DNA of 64,000 nucleotides, taken from the NCBI RefSeq assembly GCF_019636135.1, contig NZ_JAHBYD010000002.1:62001-126000 (forward strand), given 5' to 3'. Below, piece after piece: positions 10,462 through 21,501 of the stretch; position 1 is the first letter of the stretch, and each line of letters starts with the position of its first letter. This DNA comes from Phenylobacterium sp. GTDB lineage: Bacteria > Pseudomonadota > Alphaproteobacteria > Caulobacterales > Caulobacteraceae. The notes under the pieces are model-generated. The model made no database searches and was not told the origin of the DNA. It saw nothing but the letters and a program-made list of their open reading frames with translations. Both the position numbers and the translations under genes were made by a program.

Positions 10462-11309
10462 CCTAGCTGGTTCGCGAGCCGAAGCGCCGCCATCACCACC
10501 ACAGCAAACATCAGGCCATCCACCCGATCCAGCAGCCCGCCGTGACCGGGGATGAGATCGCCCGAATCCTTCACGCCGAAACGCCGCTTCAGCGCCGATT
10601 CCCAGAGATCCCCGGCCATGGTCGCCAGGCCCACGGTGAACCCGATGAGGCCGGTGGCCCAGACGTTGAGCTGGAACGGCTGGATCATCGGCCAGAACGC
10701 GCGCAGCAGGTCGGGCAACGTCTCCACGCCGATCGCCGCCAGCGTCGCGGCGACGAGGCCGCCGAAGAAGCCCGACCAGGTCTTGTTCGGCGAGAACCGC
10801 GGCCACAGCTTCGGCCCCTTCAGGATGCTGCCGACCGCGAACGCCCCGATGTCGGCCGACCATGTCGCGGCGAACAGCATGATCGTCCACCAGTTGCCCT
10901 GGTTGGTCTGCTGCAGCCACACGAGGCACAGCGCGGCGGGCGCGATGTAGAGCACGCCGTACGCCGCGTCGGCGGGCCGCTCCGCCACCCCCCGCGCCAC
11001 CACGGCCGCGCCGGCCGCCGCCAGGAAGATCGCGCCCCAGGCCCAGATGAAGTCACCCCGGTAACCCACGAAGATCGCGATCAGAACCGCCGCCGCGACG
11101 GCCGCCGCGACCCGCGTCGGCGACACCGGCGCGCTCATCCCGCCCCATTCGATCGCGAGCAGCGCCACGCCGATCGCGATCAGGACGAGATAGGGCCAGC
11201 CGCCGAACCACGCGGCGGCCAGGGCGGCCGGCACCAGCACCACGGCCGACGCGACGCGCAGGCCGAGGTTGGACCAGTCGAACCGCTTAACCGGCGGCAA
11301 GGACGTCAT
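10449..11309 (-). CDS. cdsA: Phosphatidate cytidylyltransferase
   Basis: Makes CDP-diacylglycerol from CTP and phosphatidate for phospholipid synthesis in the inner membrane. The product has about eight hydrophobic segments and the C-terminal family signature [20 protein letters not shown], followed by GLLDRVDGL. The start chosen is the ATG ending at 11309 ([12 protein letters not shown], 286 residues), which overlaps the uppS end by 23 bp. Longer upstream extension is possible but consists of arginine-rich antisense-like sequence. It overlaps dxr by 13 bp. Confidence 0.94.
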   Translation of the reverse strand: MTSLPPVKRFDWSNLGLRVASAVVLVPAALAAAWFGGWPYLVLIAIGVALLAIEWGGMSAPVSPTRVAAAVAAAVLIAIFVGYRGDFIWAWGAIFLAAAGAAVVARGVAERPADAAYGVLYIAPAALCLVWLQQTNQGNWWTIMLFAATWSADIGAFAVGSILKGPKLWPRFSPNKTWSGFFGGLVAATLAAIGVETLPDLLRAFWPMIQPFQLNVWATGLIGFTVGLATMAGDLWESALKRRFGVKDSGDLIPGHGGLLDRVDGLMFAVVVMAALRLANQLGWGH

Positions 11310-12054
11310 CGGCGACGATTGCGCCGTAGCGCCGGTCCCGCGCGGCGAATTCCGCCAGCGCCGCCTTGAGGTGCTCTTCCCCATAGTCGGGCCAAAGCAC
11401 GTCCTGGAAGACGAGTTCCGCGTAGGCGGCCTCCCAGAGCAGGAAGTTCGACAGCCGCTGCTCCCCCGAGGGCCGCACGATCAGGTCCGGCGGCGGCGCA
11501 TCCGCCGTGGCCAGCATGCTCCCGAACATCGCTTCGTCCATCTCGGAGGGATCGCGCCGCCCCGCGGCGACCTCCTCGGCGAAGCGGCGGGCCGTCGCGG
11601 CGATGTCGGCCTGGCTGCCGTAGTTGAAGGCGATGTTGAGGTTGAAGACGCTGTTGTGCGCCGTGCGCGCCTGGGCGTCCTCGACCAGGCGCACGAGCTC
11701 CTTGGGAAGCCCCTCGCGCTGGCCGATCACCCGCACGCGGACGCCTTCGCGCTCCAGGCGGCCGAGGTCGGTCTCGAAGTAGCGCTTGGGCAGGGCCATC
11801 AGCTCGGCCACCTCGGCGGCGGGACGACTCCAGTTCTCGGTGGAGAAGCCGAAGACGGTCAGCCAGCCGATGCCCAGCCCGGGCGCCGCGGAGACCGTGC
11901 GGCGCAGCGATTCCACCCCGGCCCGATGGCCCAGCGGCCGCGGCAGCCGGCGCTGCTTGGCCCAGCGGCCGTTGCCGTCCATCACGATCGCCACGTGCAG
12001 GGGCCGGCTCCCTTCGGGAGCGCCCGCAAACGGTAGCTTCTCGGCGGCGGCCAT
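11287..12054 (-). CDS. uppS: Undecaprenyl diphosphate synthase
   Basis: Elongates FPP with IPP to the C55 carrier lipid for peptidoglycan and O-antigen. The cis-prenyltransferase motifs are present: VAIVMDGNGRWAKQRRLPR near the N-terminus with the catalytic Asp, VFGFSTENW, and the C-terminal RPSGEQRLSNFLLWEAAYAE with substrate-binding Arg and Ser residues. The chosen start is MAAAEKLPF (255 residues). A GTG seven codons upstream, ending at 12075, is also possible; neither has a clear ribosome-binding site. Ten to thirty bp follow frr, so coupling within the pyrH-frr-uppS-cdsA run is likely. Confidence 0.94.
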   Translation of the reverse strand: MAAAEKLPFAGAPEGSRPLHVAIVMDGNGRWAKQRRLPRPLGHRAGVESLRRTVSAAPGLGIGWLTVFGFSTENWSRPAAEVAELMALPKRYFETDLGRLEREGVRVRVIGQREGLPKELVRLVEDAQARTAHNSVFNLNIAFNYGSQADIAATARRFAEEVAAGRRDPSEMDEAMFGSMLATADAPPPDLIVRPSGEQRLSNFLLWEAAYAELVFQDVLWPDYGEEHLKAALAEFAARDRRYGAIVADDVLAAG

Positions 12055-12081
12055 GGAGGGAACGCTATCCTTCACGCAGGT

Positions 12082-12648
12082 TCAGACCTGCATGATCTCC
12101 TGCTCTTTTGTTTTCAAGGCTTCGTCGATGCGCTTGATGGCTTCGTCGGTGATCTTCTGCACCTCCGTCTCCATCCTCTTCTCCTCGTCCTGGCTGATGA
12201 CGTGGTCCTTCTCGGCCTTGCGGCAGTCGTCGTTGGCGTCGCGCCGGACGTTGCGCACAGCGATCCGCTGCTGTTCGGCGTACTTGCCGGCGAGCTTCGC
12301 CAGGTCCTTGCGGCGGTCCTCGGTGAGCGGCGGGATCGGCAGGCGCAGGGTCTGGCCGTCGACCACGGGGTTCAGGCCCAGGTCCGAGGCGCGGATGGCC
12401 TTCTCCACCGAGACCACGAGGCCGCGGTCCCACACGTTGATGGTGATCATCCGCGGTTCCGGCACGCTGATCGCGCCCACCTGGTTCAGCGGCGTGCTCG
12501 CGCCGTAGGCTTCGACGTGGATCTGGTCGAGCAGGCTGGCCGAGGCGCGGCCGGTGCGCAGCGAGCCGAACTCGTCCTTGAGGGCGGCGATGGCCTTGTC
12601 CATCCGGGCCTTGTAGGTCGCAAGCACGGGCTTCTCGGCGGTGGCCAT
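12082..12648 (-). CDS. frr: Ribosome recycling factor
   Basis: Splits post-termination ribosomes with EF-G. The 188-residue product is close to the normal 185 residues, with the helical-bundle segments [20 protein letters not shown], the [22 protein letters not shown] beta domain, [21 protein letters not shown] and the C-terminal [19 protein letters not shown]. It lies 39 bp after pyrH in the conserved rpsB-tsf-pyrH-frr order. Confidence 0.97.
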   Translation of the reverse strand: MATAEKPVLATYKARMDKAIAALKDEFGSLRTGRASASLLDQIHVEAYGASTPLNQVGAISVPEPRMITINVWDRGLVVSVEKAIRASDLGLNPVVDGQTLRLPIPPLTEDRRKDLAKLAGKYAEQQRIAVRNVRRDANDDCRKAEKDHVISQDEEKRMETEVQKITDEAIKRIDEALKTKEQEIMQV

Positions 12649-12687
12649 GTCGGGCGTCTCCGTATTCCTGGTCGTGGACTTTAGCGT

Positions 12688-13401
12688 CTAGGCGATGGTC
12701 GTGAAGACGCCTTCGCCGTTCAGCACCTTCAGCAGGTTGCCCCGCTCGCGGATGTTGAACACCACGATCGGGATCTTGTTGTCGCGCATCAGCGAGACCG
12801 CCGAGGCGTCCATGACCTTCAGGTCCCTGGCCAGCACGTCGGTGTAGCTGAGCGTCTTGTAGCGCTCCGCCTTCGGGTCCTTCTTCGGGTCGGCGGTGTA
12901 GACCCCGTCCACGCTGGTGCCCTTGAACAGCGCCTCGCAGCCCATCTCGGCCGCCCGCAGCGCCGCGCCCGAGTCGGTGGTGAAGAACGGGGCGCCCACG
13001 CCCGCGGCGAAGATCACCACCCGCCCCTTCTCCAGGTGCCTGAGCGCCCGGCGGCGGATGTAGGGCTCGCAGACCGCTTCCATCGGGATCGCCGACTGCA
13101 CGCGGGTGAAGACGCCGATCTTCTCCAGCGCCGCCTGCACCGCCAGCGCGTTCATCACGGTCGCCAGCATGCCCATGTAGTCGGCGCTGGCCCGCTCCAT
13201 GCCCGCCTCGGCCAGGGCCGCGCCGCGGAAGATGTTGCCGCCGCCCACGACCACGCACACCTGCACGCCGGCGCGCGCGACCTGGGCGATCTCCTCGGCC
13301 ACCGCCCCCAGGGTCTTGGGATCGATCCCGAAGCTGTCGCCCCCGACGCCCGCCTCGCCCGAGAGCTTCAGGAGGATGCGCTTGTAAGGGGCGTCGGCCA
13401 T
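12688..13401 (-). CDS. pyrH: UMP kinase
   Basis: Phosphorylates UMP to UDP. The 237-residue amino-acid-kinase fold protein shows the [14 protein letters not shown]-terminal phosphate loop, [13 protein letters not shown], the [20 protein letters not shown] segment and the [13 protein letters not shown] motif typical of bacterial UMP kinases. It is separated from tsf by 180 bp with two hairpins, so it probably has its own promoter for the pyrH-frr-uppS-cdsA-dxr-rseP-bamA-lpx block. Confidence 0.97.
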   Translation of the reverse strand: MADAPYKRILLKLSGEAGVGGDSFGIDPKTLGAVAEEIAQVARAGVQVCVVVGGGNIFRGAALAEAGMERASADYMGMLATVMNALAVQAALEKIGVFTRVQSAIPMEAVCEPYIRRRALRHLEKGRVVIFAAGVGAPFFTTDSGAALRAAEMGCEALFKGTSVDGVYTADPKKDPKAERYKTLSYTDVLARDLKVMDASAVSLMRDNKIPIVVFNIRERGNLLKVLNGEGVFTTIA

Positions 13402-13503
13402 CGGGTGAGTCTCTTCGGAAGCTGGGGGAACATACAGCGCTGCCGCTGCCCGTCGAGGTGGAAGCCGGCCCCGCGCCAGGCATCGGCATCACCAGGATCA
13501 CCG

Positions 13504-13560
13504 TTGCCATCTCTCGCGGAGATGGCAAAGGGGCGCCGCACGTCGAACGTGCGGCGCCCC
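13504..13560 (-). terminator. Tandem hairpins after tsf
   Basis: Read on the minus strand after the tsf stop, the first hairpin has perfect 13-bp arms (13530-13542 and 13548-13560, GC-rich, loop 13543-13547), followed by TTTGCC. A second hairpin follows with perfect 10-bp arms (13504-13513 and 13519-13528, loop 13514-13518). The long GC stem followed by a short T-run fits a Rho-independent terminator for rpsB-tsf; the second stem may act as backup. No long U-tract is present, so termination strength is inferred. Confidence 0.8.
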
Positions 13561-13581
13561 GGGTCTTGGTGCAGGTGCGGT

Positions 13582-14526
13582 TTAGGCCGCGCCGGTCATC
13601 GAGGCCACTTCGGCGGCGAAGTCGGGGCCTTCCGGACCCTTGTCGACGCCCTCGCCGAGCGCGAAGCGCACGAAGCCCTTCAGCGCGACCGGCGAGCCGA
13701 CGCTCTTGGCCGTCTCGGCCACGAGCTGCTCGATCGTCTGGTCAGGGTTCATGACGAACGGCTGGACCATGAGCACGACTTCTTCCTGCCACTTGCGGAT
13801 GCGGCCCTCGACCATCTTCTCGGCGATCTCGCGGGGCTTGCCCGACTCGATCGCCATCTGGGTCTGGATTTCGCGCTCCTTGGCGACGACGCCCGGATCC
13901 AGATCGGCCGAGGTCAGCGCCAGCGGCGGGGTCGGCGTACCGGCCACGTGGAGCGCGATCTTGCGCGCCACTTCGGCCAGCGTGGCCTGATCGCCGGCGC
14001 CTTCCAGCGCCACGAGCACCGCCAGCTTCGCCACGTCGTCGCCCTGCTTGTTGTGCAGGTAGAGCGCGACGGCGCCCTGATCCACCGCGAGCCTGGCGGC
14101 GCGGCGGATGCGCATGTTCTCGCCGATCGTGGCGATCAGGTTGGTCACCACGTCGCTGACGACTTCGCCCTTGGAGGTCTTGGCCGCCGCGATGGCGTCC
14201 ACGGTCCCGTCGGTTCCCAGCGCCACGGTCGCGAATTCACGCGCCGCGCTCTGGAACTGGTCGTTCTTGGCCACGAAGTCGGTCTCGGCGTTGAACTCGA
14301 CGAGAGCGCCCGACTTGCCGTCGGCGGCGATCTTGCCGGCCACCAGACCTTCGGCCGCCGCGCGGTCGGCCTTCTTGGCCGCCTTCGCGATGCCCTTGGT
14401 CCGCAGCCAGTCCATCGACGCCTCGACGTCGCCGTTGTTCTCCTGCAGCGCCTTCTTGCAGTCCATCATGCCGGCGCCGGATTTTTCGCGCAGGTCCTTG
14501 ACCAGCGCAGCGGTGATTTCCGCCAT
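13582..14526 (-). CDS. tsf: Translation elongation factor Ts
   Basis: Guanine nucleotide exchange factor for EF-Tu. The 314-residue protein starts [19 protein letters not shown] and has the family signature [16 protein letters not shown] followed by the N-terminal UBA-like domain. Two dimerisation/core domains follow, with the [12 protein letters not shown] motif containing the conserved Asp-Phe EF-Tu contact. It follows rpsB by 94 bp, with a strong hairpin in the gap, and is followed by the tandem terminator. Confidence 0.97.
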   Translation of the reverse strand: MAEITAALVKDLREKSGAGMMDCKKALQENNGDVEASMDWLRTKGIAKAAKKADRAAAEGLVAGKIAADGKSGALVEFNAETDFVAKNDQFQSAAREFATVALGTDGTVDAIAAAKTSKGEVVSDVVTNLIATIGENMRIRRAARLAVDQGAVALYLHNKQGDDVAKLAVLVALEGAGDQATLAEVARKIALHVAGTPTPPLALTSADLDPGVVAKEREIQTQMAIESGKPREIAEKMVEGRIRKWQEEVVLMVQPFVMNPDQTIEQLVAETAKSVGSPVALKGFVRFALGEGVDKGPEGPDFAAEVASMTGAA

Positions 14527-14559
14527 GGTCAGCTCCTTGAGAAAGAGACTCGTGAATCG

Positions 14560-14585
14560 GGACGGCCCTTCGATGAGGGCCGTCC
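14560..14585 (-). promoter_or_regulatory. Hairpin between rpsB and tsf
   Basis: A perfect 10-bp GC-rich inverted repeat (14560-14569 and 14576-14585, loop 14570-14575) lies in the 94-bp rpsB-tsf gap. There is no T-run, so it is more likely an attenuator or RNA stability element that sets the S2 to EF-Ts ratio than a full terminator. Its function is inferred from position. Confidence 0.5.
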
Positions 14586-14620
14586 GTCAGGGTTTTGTGT
14601 CAGCCGAGCGCGGGGTGCGC

Positions 14621-15544
14621 TCAGCCGGCCTTTTCTTCGCTCGCCGCGTCGGCGCCTTCAGAGGCCGTCTCGTCCGCCGCGGCGGTGGTATCGGGCTCGG
14701 CCGCCGGAGCCGCTTCACCGGACATTTCCGCCTCGAGGGCCGCGGCTTCCGCCGGGGCGACTTCGGGCTCCGCCGCGGGCGCCGGAGCGGCCGCACGGGC
14801 CAGCGCCGGCTCCATCGGAGCTTCCGACGCGCCCAGGTCGACGCCCGAGGCCGCCTGGCCGGCGGCCAGGCCGTCGAGGATCGCATCGGCCATCAGGTCG
14901 CAGTAGAGCTGGATGGCGCGCGCGGCATCGTCGTTGCCCGGGATCGGATAGGTGATGCCGTCCGGGTTCGAATTGGTGTCCAGGATGGCGATCACCGGGA
15001 TGTTCAGCTTCCGGGCTTCCTGGATCGCGATCGCTTCCTTGTTGGTGTCGATCACGAACATCAGGTCGGGGATGCCGCCCATGTCCTTGATGCCGCCCAG
15101 GGAGAGCTCCAGCTTGTCGCGCTCGCGCGTCAGTTGCAGCAGCTCCTTCTTCGAACGGCCCTGGCCTTCGCCGGTCACCAGCGCGTCGGTCTCGCGCAGG
15201 CGCTGGATCGAGCCCGACACGGTGCGCCAGTTGGTGAGCGTGCCGCCCAGCCAGCGGTGGTTCACGTAGTACTGGGCGCAGCGCTTGGCGGCCGTAGCGA
15301 TCGGCTCCGACGCCTGGCGCTTCGTGCCGACGAACAGGATGCGGCCGCCGCCGGCGGCGACTTCACGCACCTTCACCAGCGCCTGGTGCAGCAGCGGGAT
15401 CGACTGCGACAGGTCGATGATATGGATGTTGGAGCGCGAACCGAAGATGTACTTGTCCATCTTCGGGTTCCAGCGGTGCGTCTGGTGGCCGAAGTGGGCG
15501 CCGCTCTCGAGCAGTTGGCGCATGGAGAATTCAGGCAGAGCCAT
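14621..15544 (-). CDS. rpsB: 30S ribosomal protein S2 with acidic C-terminal extension
   Basis: Structural protein of the small ribosomal subunit. The N-terminal 235 or so residues are canonical S2 ([29 protein letters not shown] region, [37 protein letters not shown], and [20 protein letters not shown]). A tail of about 65 residues follows that is almost entirely Ala, Glu, Pro and Ser and is absent from short S2 proteins; similar acidic tails occur in alphaproteobacterial S2. It is the first gene of rpsB-tsf. Confidence 0.97.
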   Translation of the reverse strand: MALPEFSMRQLLESGAHFGHQTHRWNPKMDKYIFGSRSNIHIIDLSQSIPLLHQALVKVREVAAGGGRILFVGTKRQASEPIATAAKRCAQYYVNHRWLGGTLTNWRTVSGSIQRLRETDALVTGEGQGRSKKELLQLTRERDKLELSLGGIKDMGGIPDLMFVIDTNKEAIAIQEARKLNIPVIAILDTNSNPDGITYPIPGNDDAARAIQLYCDLMADAILDGLAAGQAASGVDLGASEAPMEPALARAAAPAPAAEPEVAPAEAAALEAEMSGEAAPAAEPDTTAAADETASEGADAASEEKAG

Positions 15545-15669
15545 CGTCTGTAACTCGTCTTTCTTCCGGTTGGACCGCCGCGGGCAAACCCCTCCGAGGA
15601 GGGACCGGAACGGAATTGACGGGATGTCTCCCCGCCAAGCCGCACACCCGCGTGTGGATTGGAGCGGCG

Positions 15670-15698
15670 CATGTAGTGGGATTGCGCCGGAAAATCAA
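15670..15698 (-). promoter_or_regulatory. rpsB: Probable promoter of rpsB-tsf
   Basis: On the minus strand, TTGATT (15693-15698) and TACATG (15670-15675) are 17 bp apart and resemble the Caulobacter housekeeping consensus with a GCTANAWC-like -10. Transcription would start near 15663, leaving a leader of about 120 nt before the rpsB ATG. The leader includes a small GC hairpin near 15590-15605 that could serve as an S2 autoregulation site. This is sequence inference only. Confidence 0.45.
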
Positions 15699-15729
15699 GC
15701 GCGCAGGGCAGCCGCGCGCCCCGGCCCGA

Positions 15730-16065
15730 TCACCGCTTCTTGTCGCAGGCGTTCATGTAGACGCTGGTCTTGCACGGGTCGGGCTTCGCCGAGGCGCTGG
15801 GGCTCGAATAGACCGAACTGCCGCTGAAGGGCTTGTACGGCTCGAAGCCCTTGGCCGTCGGCGCTTCGGGCGCGCCGTAGGTCGTCCGCGGCTTCGCGGC
15901 CGGCGCGGGCGGGGTCGAGGGCAGGTACGACCCGGGCTTCGGGGTCGACGGCGAGGCGGACCCTCCGAACGTCGAGCCCGGCTTCTGCCCCGGCGAGAAC
16001 GTGCCCTGCGCCATGGCCGGCCCGGCGACCAGCACCGCCGCCGCCGCGATCCACCCTGGGTTCAT
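15730..16065 (-). CDS. Small secreted protein of unknown function
   Basis: I do not recognise the family. The 111-residue product starts MNPGWIAAAAVLVAGPAMAQ, a clear signal peptide cleaved after AMAQ. It is followed by a Pro/Ser/Gly/Lys-rich low-complexity region with repeated KPG(S) and APxx patterns (GQKPGSTFGG, PKPGSYLPS, AKPRTTYGAP). Near the end are two Cys (DPCKTSVYMNACDKKR) that could form a disulphide. The ATG ending at 16065 has a strong GAGGAGGG ribosome-binding site, ruling out the longer open frame. It is divergent from the small exported protein at 16169, across a 103-bp gap. Confidence 0.75.
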   Translation of the reverse strand: MNPGWIAAAAVLVAGPAMAQGTFSPGQKPGSTFGGSASPSTPKPGSYLPSTPPAPAAKPRTTYGAPEAPTAKGFEPYKPFSGSSVYSSPSASAKPDPCKTSVYMNACDKKR

Positions 16066-16168
16066 CGTGCCCTCCTCTGCGCCCCGGCAATGCGCCGGAC
16101 ATGCAAGCGCCGCACACTCGTCACAATACCGGCGATACGCTCCCCTCGGCAACCTGGAGGGCTGCACG

Positions 16169-16468
16169 ATGCGTTACCGCCTCGCCCTGATCGTCCCCGT
16201 CGTCTCCCTGGCCCTCGCCGCCGCTCCGGCCCTGGCGAAGACCTCCGGCCATCCGCGACACCACCCGTCCGCCGCCGCGGCGACCCAGAAAACCCCGCAT
16301 GACCGGGCCGGGCGTCAGTCCGGCGCCAATGCGTTCAGCGCCGACCCCAGCAGCGACCCGTTCGCCCAGGCCGCTTACTCCGGCCTCATCCAGCCGGGCG
16401 CCCGGAAGACCGGCGGCGACGCCTCCGCCTTCCCGTCCAAGCCCCACCGCCGCGGCGCGTCCTACTGA
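16169..16468 (+). CDS. Small exported protein of unknown function
   Basis: No family recognised. The 99-residue product begins MRYRLALIVPVVSLALAAAP and has a signal peptide ending APALAK. The mature part is rich in His, Ala, Pro and Ser (SGHPRHHPSAAAATQK, then ASPDPSSDPFAQAAYSG-like text) and ends KPHRRGASY. A GGAGG site 8 bp before the ATG fixes the start inside a longer open frame. It ends 6 bp before the dnaE stop on the other strand. Both stops lie within a 14-bp sequence that reads CTGACG-CT-CGTCAG. Confidence 0.72.
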   Translation: MRYRLALIVPVVSLALAAAPALAKTSGHPRHHPSAAAATQKTPHDRAGRQSGANAFSADPSSDPFAQAAYSGLIQPGARKTGGDASAFPSKPHRRGASY

Positions 16469-16474
16469 CGCTCG

Positions 16475-19936
<3,462 letters not shown>

Positions 19937-19941
19937 GGCGG

Positions 19942-20031
19942 TCAGCTCACCATGCCGGCCACCGAACAGACGAGCCAGACAAAGCTCGCCACTGACGCAA
20001 AGGCCAGCGATTCCCGCGCGATCCGAACCAT
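19942..20031 (-). CDS. sidA: SidA-like SOS-induced cell division inhibitor, 29 residues
   Basis: This micro-ORF encodes 29 residues starting [20 protein letters not shown]. It has a basic N-terminus, one hydrophobic membrane span (about residues 9-27) and a short tail. In Caulobacter, SidA is a 29-residue inner-membrane protein made in the SOS response that blocks division by acting on FtsW/FtsN; I recall its gene being next to dnaE. Size, topology, LexA-box promoter and location all agree. AGGAAGG lies 9 nt before this ATG; another ATG three codons upstream, ending at 20040, directly abuts that site and is less likely. The stop is 5 bp before the dnaE ATG, so translation is probably coupled. 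Orthology is inferred without alignment. Confidence 0.8.
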   Translation of the reverse strand: MVRIARESLAFASVASFVWLVCSVAGMVS

Positions 20032-20076
20032 CTTCCGCATCCTTCCTGTGAGGCGCCTGTGGAGAACCTGCGGCGC

Positions 20077-20118
20077 GTTCTATTTTCGTTCTTATTCTTC
20101 TTTTGTTCTCACAGTCAA
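20077..20118 (-). promoter_or_regulatory. SOS promoter with LexA box for sidA-dnaE
   Basis: The plus-strand sequence GTTCTATTTTCGTTC at 20077-20091 is an exact GTTC-N7-GTTC, the alphaproteobacterial LexA operator. On the minus strand TTGACT (20113-20118) and ATAAGA (20090-20095) are separated by 17 bp and form a plausible promoter whose -10 overlaps the operator, so bound LexA would block initiation. Transcription would run into the sidA-like gene and dnaE. No plus-strand gene starts nearby, so the box most likely serves the minus strand. Confidence 0.82.
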
Positions 20119-20218
20119 GCCACTGGATGCTGCGGGGGTACGCGTCGCATCAGGCGGACCGGACGACTCCGTGGCGCGGAAGGTCCGCCCCCGAAGCCCG
20201 TCCGGTCGACCGATGGCT

Positions 20219-20809
20219 TCAGGCCGCGGCGAAGGCCCGGCTGCGGCGCAGCAGGCCGCCGGCCATGCCGAAGCCCAGGATCATCAGGGCCCAGGCGCCC
20301 GGCTCCGGCACGCCGCCGCCGCCAGGAGCGCCGGTGATGTTGAGGCGCGCGACGAAGTCCTCGCCGCCTAGCGCGCCGCCGTCCGATCCGCCGCCGAACA
20401 CCGCGACGTAGCGGTCGGTGTAGAGCCCGACGGAAGACGGCAGGAATTCGTCACCCGTGAAGAACCAGAACGCCGCCTCGCCGGGCGCATAGTCAGCCGG
20501 CAACCCGCACTGCACGCCGTCGCCGCCGTTCAGCGCGACGCCGGCGGTGGCGAAGAGGAAACAGTTGCCCTGCCCCGCGAACACCGTCGTCGCCCCGTGC
20601 GTGATCTCGAACGAGTCGTCGCCGTGATTGATCGTGAAGGCCGCGAAGCTGAAAGGGTCGCCGGCCCCGAGGAAGTCGCTCGTCGTGAAGGAGAAGTCGA
20701 ACGGCTCCCAGTCGGTCGGCGCCGCCTTGAACGTGTAGGTGACGTCGGCCAGCGCCGGACCGGCCGCCAGAGCGATCGCTGCGGCCGCGGCCGCCAGGAA
20801 ACTACGCAT
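20219..20809 (-). CDS. PEPxxWA-CTERM sorting domain protein
   Basis: Exported protein of 196 residues: signal peptide MRSFLAAAAAAIALAAGPAL ending ALADV, a beta-rich middle of unknown function with one Cys pair (GQGNCFLF and VQCGLP), and a C-terminal sorting signal VPEPGAWALMILGFGMAGG followed by an Arg cluster. PEP-CTERM signals are known to direct processing by exosortase-type systems; no exosortase is in this window. It is transcribed divergently from the sigma factor at 20940 across 130 bp, which makes it a candidate target of that sigma factor. The start is the ATG ending at 20809; the longer open frame upstream has no signal peptide. Confidence 0.85.
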   Translation of the reverse strand: MRSFLAAAAAAIALAAGPALADVTYTFKAAPTDWEPFDFSFTTSDFLGAGDPFSFAAFTINHGDDSFEITHGATTVFAGQGNCFLFATAGVALNGGDGVQCGLPADYAPGEAAFWFFTGDEFLPSSVGLYTDRYVAVFGGGSDGGALGGEDFVARLNITGAPGGGGVPEPGAWALMILGFGMAGGLLRRSRAFAAA

Positions 20810-20939
20810 GAATTCACCCCAACCGTTGCTGTACATGGAGAAAGGCGCGGGCCCGCCGGAAATCCCGTCAGCGGCGAACCCGATTTTCATGACGGCGGGT
20901 TCCTGTAGGCTCGTGGACCGGCTGTGGGAGGTTCGACGC

Positions 20940-21500
20940 GTGAGCCACGCGTATCGGCAGGACGACACCCTCTGGGACTCCGTCGCGCGCGGCGAGGCCC
21001 GCGGTCGCGACCGCCTGCTGGCCGCCCACTACGCCGAGTTCCGCAAGATCGCCCGGCGCGTCCTGCGCGACGACGCCGGCCGCCTCGCCCTCCAGCCCAC
21101 CGACCTCGCCCACGAGGCCGCCATCCGCATCCTCAAGCTGGAGCGGATGGACTGGCGCGACCGCACCCACTTCCTGGCCACCACGGCGCGGATCATGCGC
21201 CAGACCCTGCTGGACGAGGTGCGCCGCCAGCGCGCCGGCAAGCGCCAGGCGCCGCCCGCGCTCACCCTGTGGCGCCACGACGACCGCGGCGCGGTGTTCG
21301 ACCTGGAGCACTTCGACGAGGTGCTGGCGCGCCTGTTCGAGGTCGACCCCGAGCGCGCCCGCGTGGTCGAACTGCGCTTCTACGCCGGCCTGACGCTGGC
21401 GGAGGCGGCCCACGCCCTGGGAATCTCGGAAAGCACGGTCGAGCGGCGCTGGCGCGGCGCGCGGGCGTGGCTGCTGAGCGCGCTCGAGGTCCCCGACTGA
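20940..21500 (+). CDS. ECF-type RNA polymerase sigma factor
   Basis: Regulatory sigma factor of 186 residues if the GTG at 20940 is used; this start follows a GGAGG site. An in-frame ATG at 20889 would add 17 residues. Region 2 (RLLAAHYAEFRKIARRVL, then LALQPTDLAHEAAIRIL and WRDRTHFLATTARIMRQTL) and region 4 (RVVELRFYAGLTLAEAAHAL, then GISESTVERRWRGARAWL) are both present. The PTDLAHEA and HFLATTARIMRQ pattern is typical of the sigma group found beside Ser/Thr kinases in Xanthomonas and planctomycetes. Its stop lies 1 bp before the kinase start, so both form one operon. Confidence 0.92.
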   Translation: MSHAYRQDDTLWDSVARGEARGRDRLLAAHYAEFRKIARRVLRDDAGRLALQPTDLAHEAAIRILKLERMDWRDRTHFLATTARIMRQTLLDEVRRQRAGKRQAPPALTLWRHDDRGAVFDLEHFDEVLARLFEVDPERARVVELRFYAGLTLAEAAHALGISESTVERRWRGARAWLLSALEVPD

Positions 21501-21501
21501 C

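Noticed and set aside
20092..20111. A second LexA half-site pair upstream of the main box
   Set aside because: The extra GTTC at 20105-20108 is 13 nt from the next one, not 7, so it does not make a second operator.
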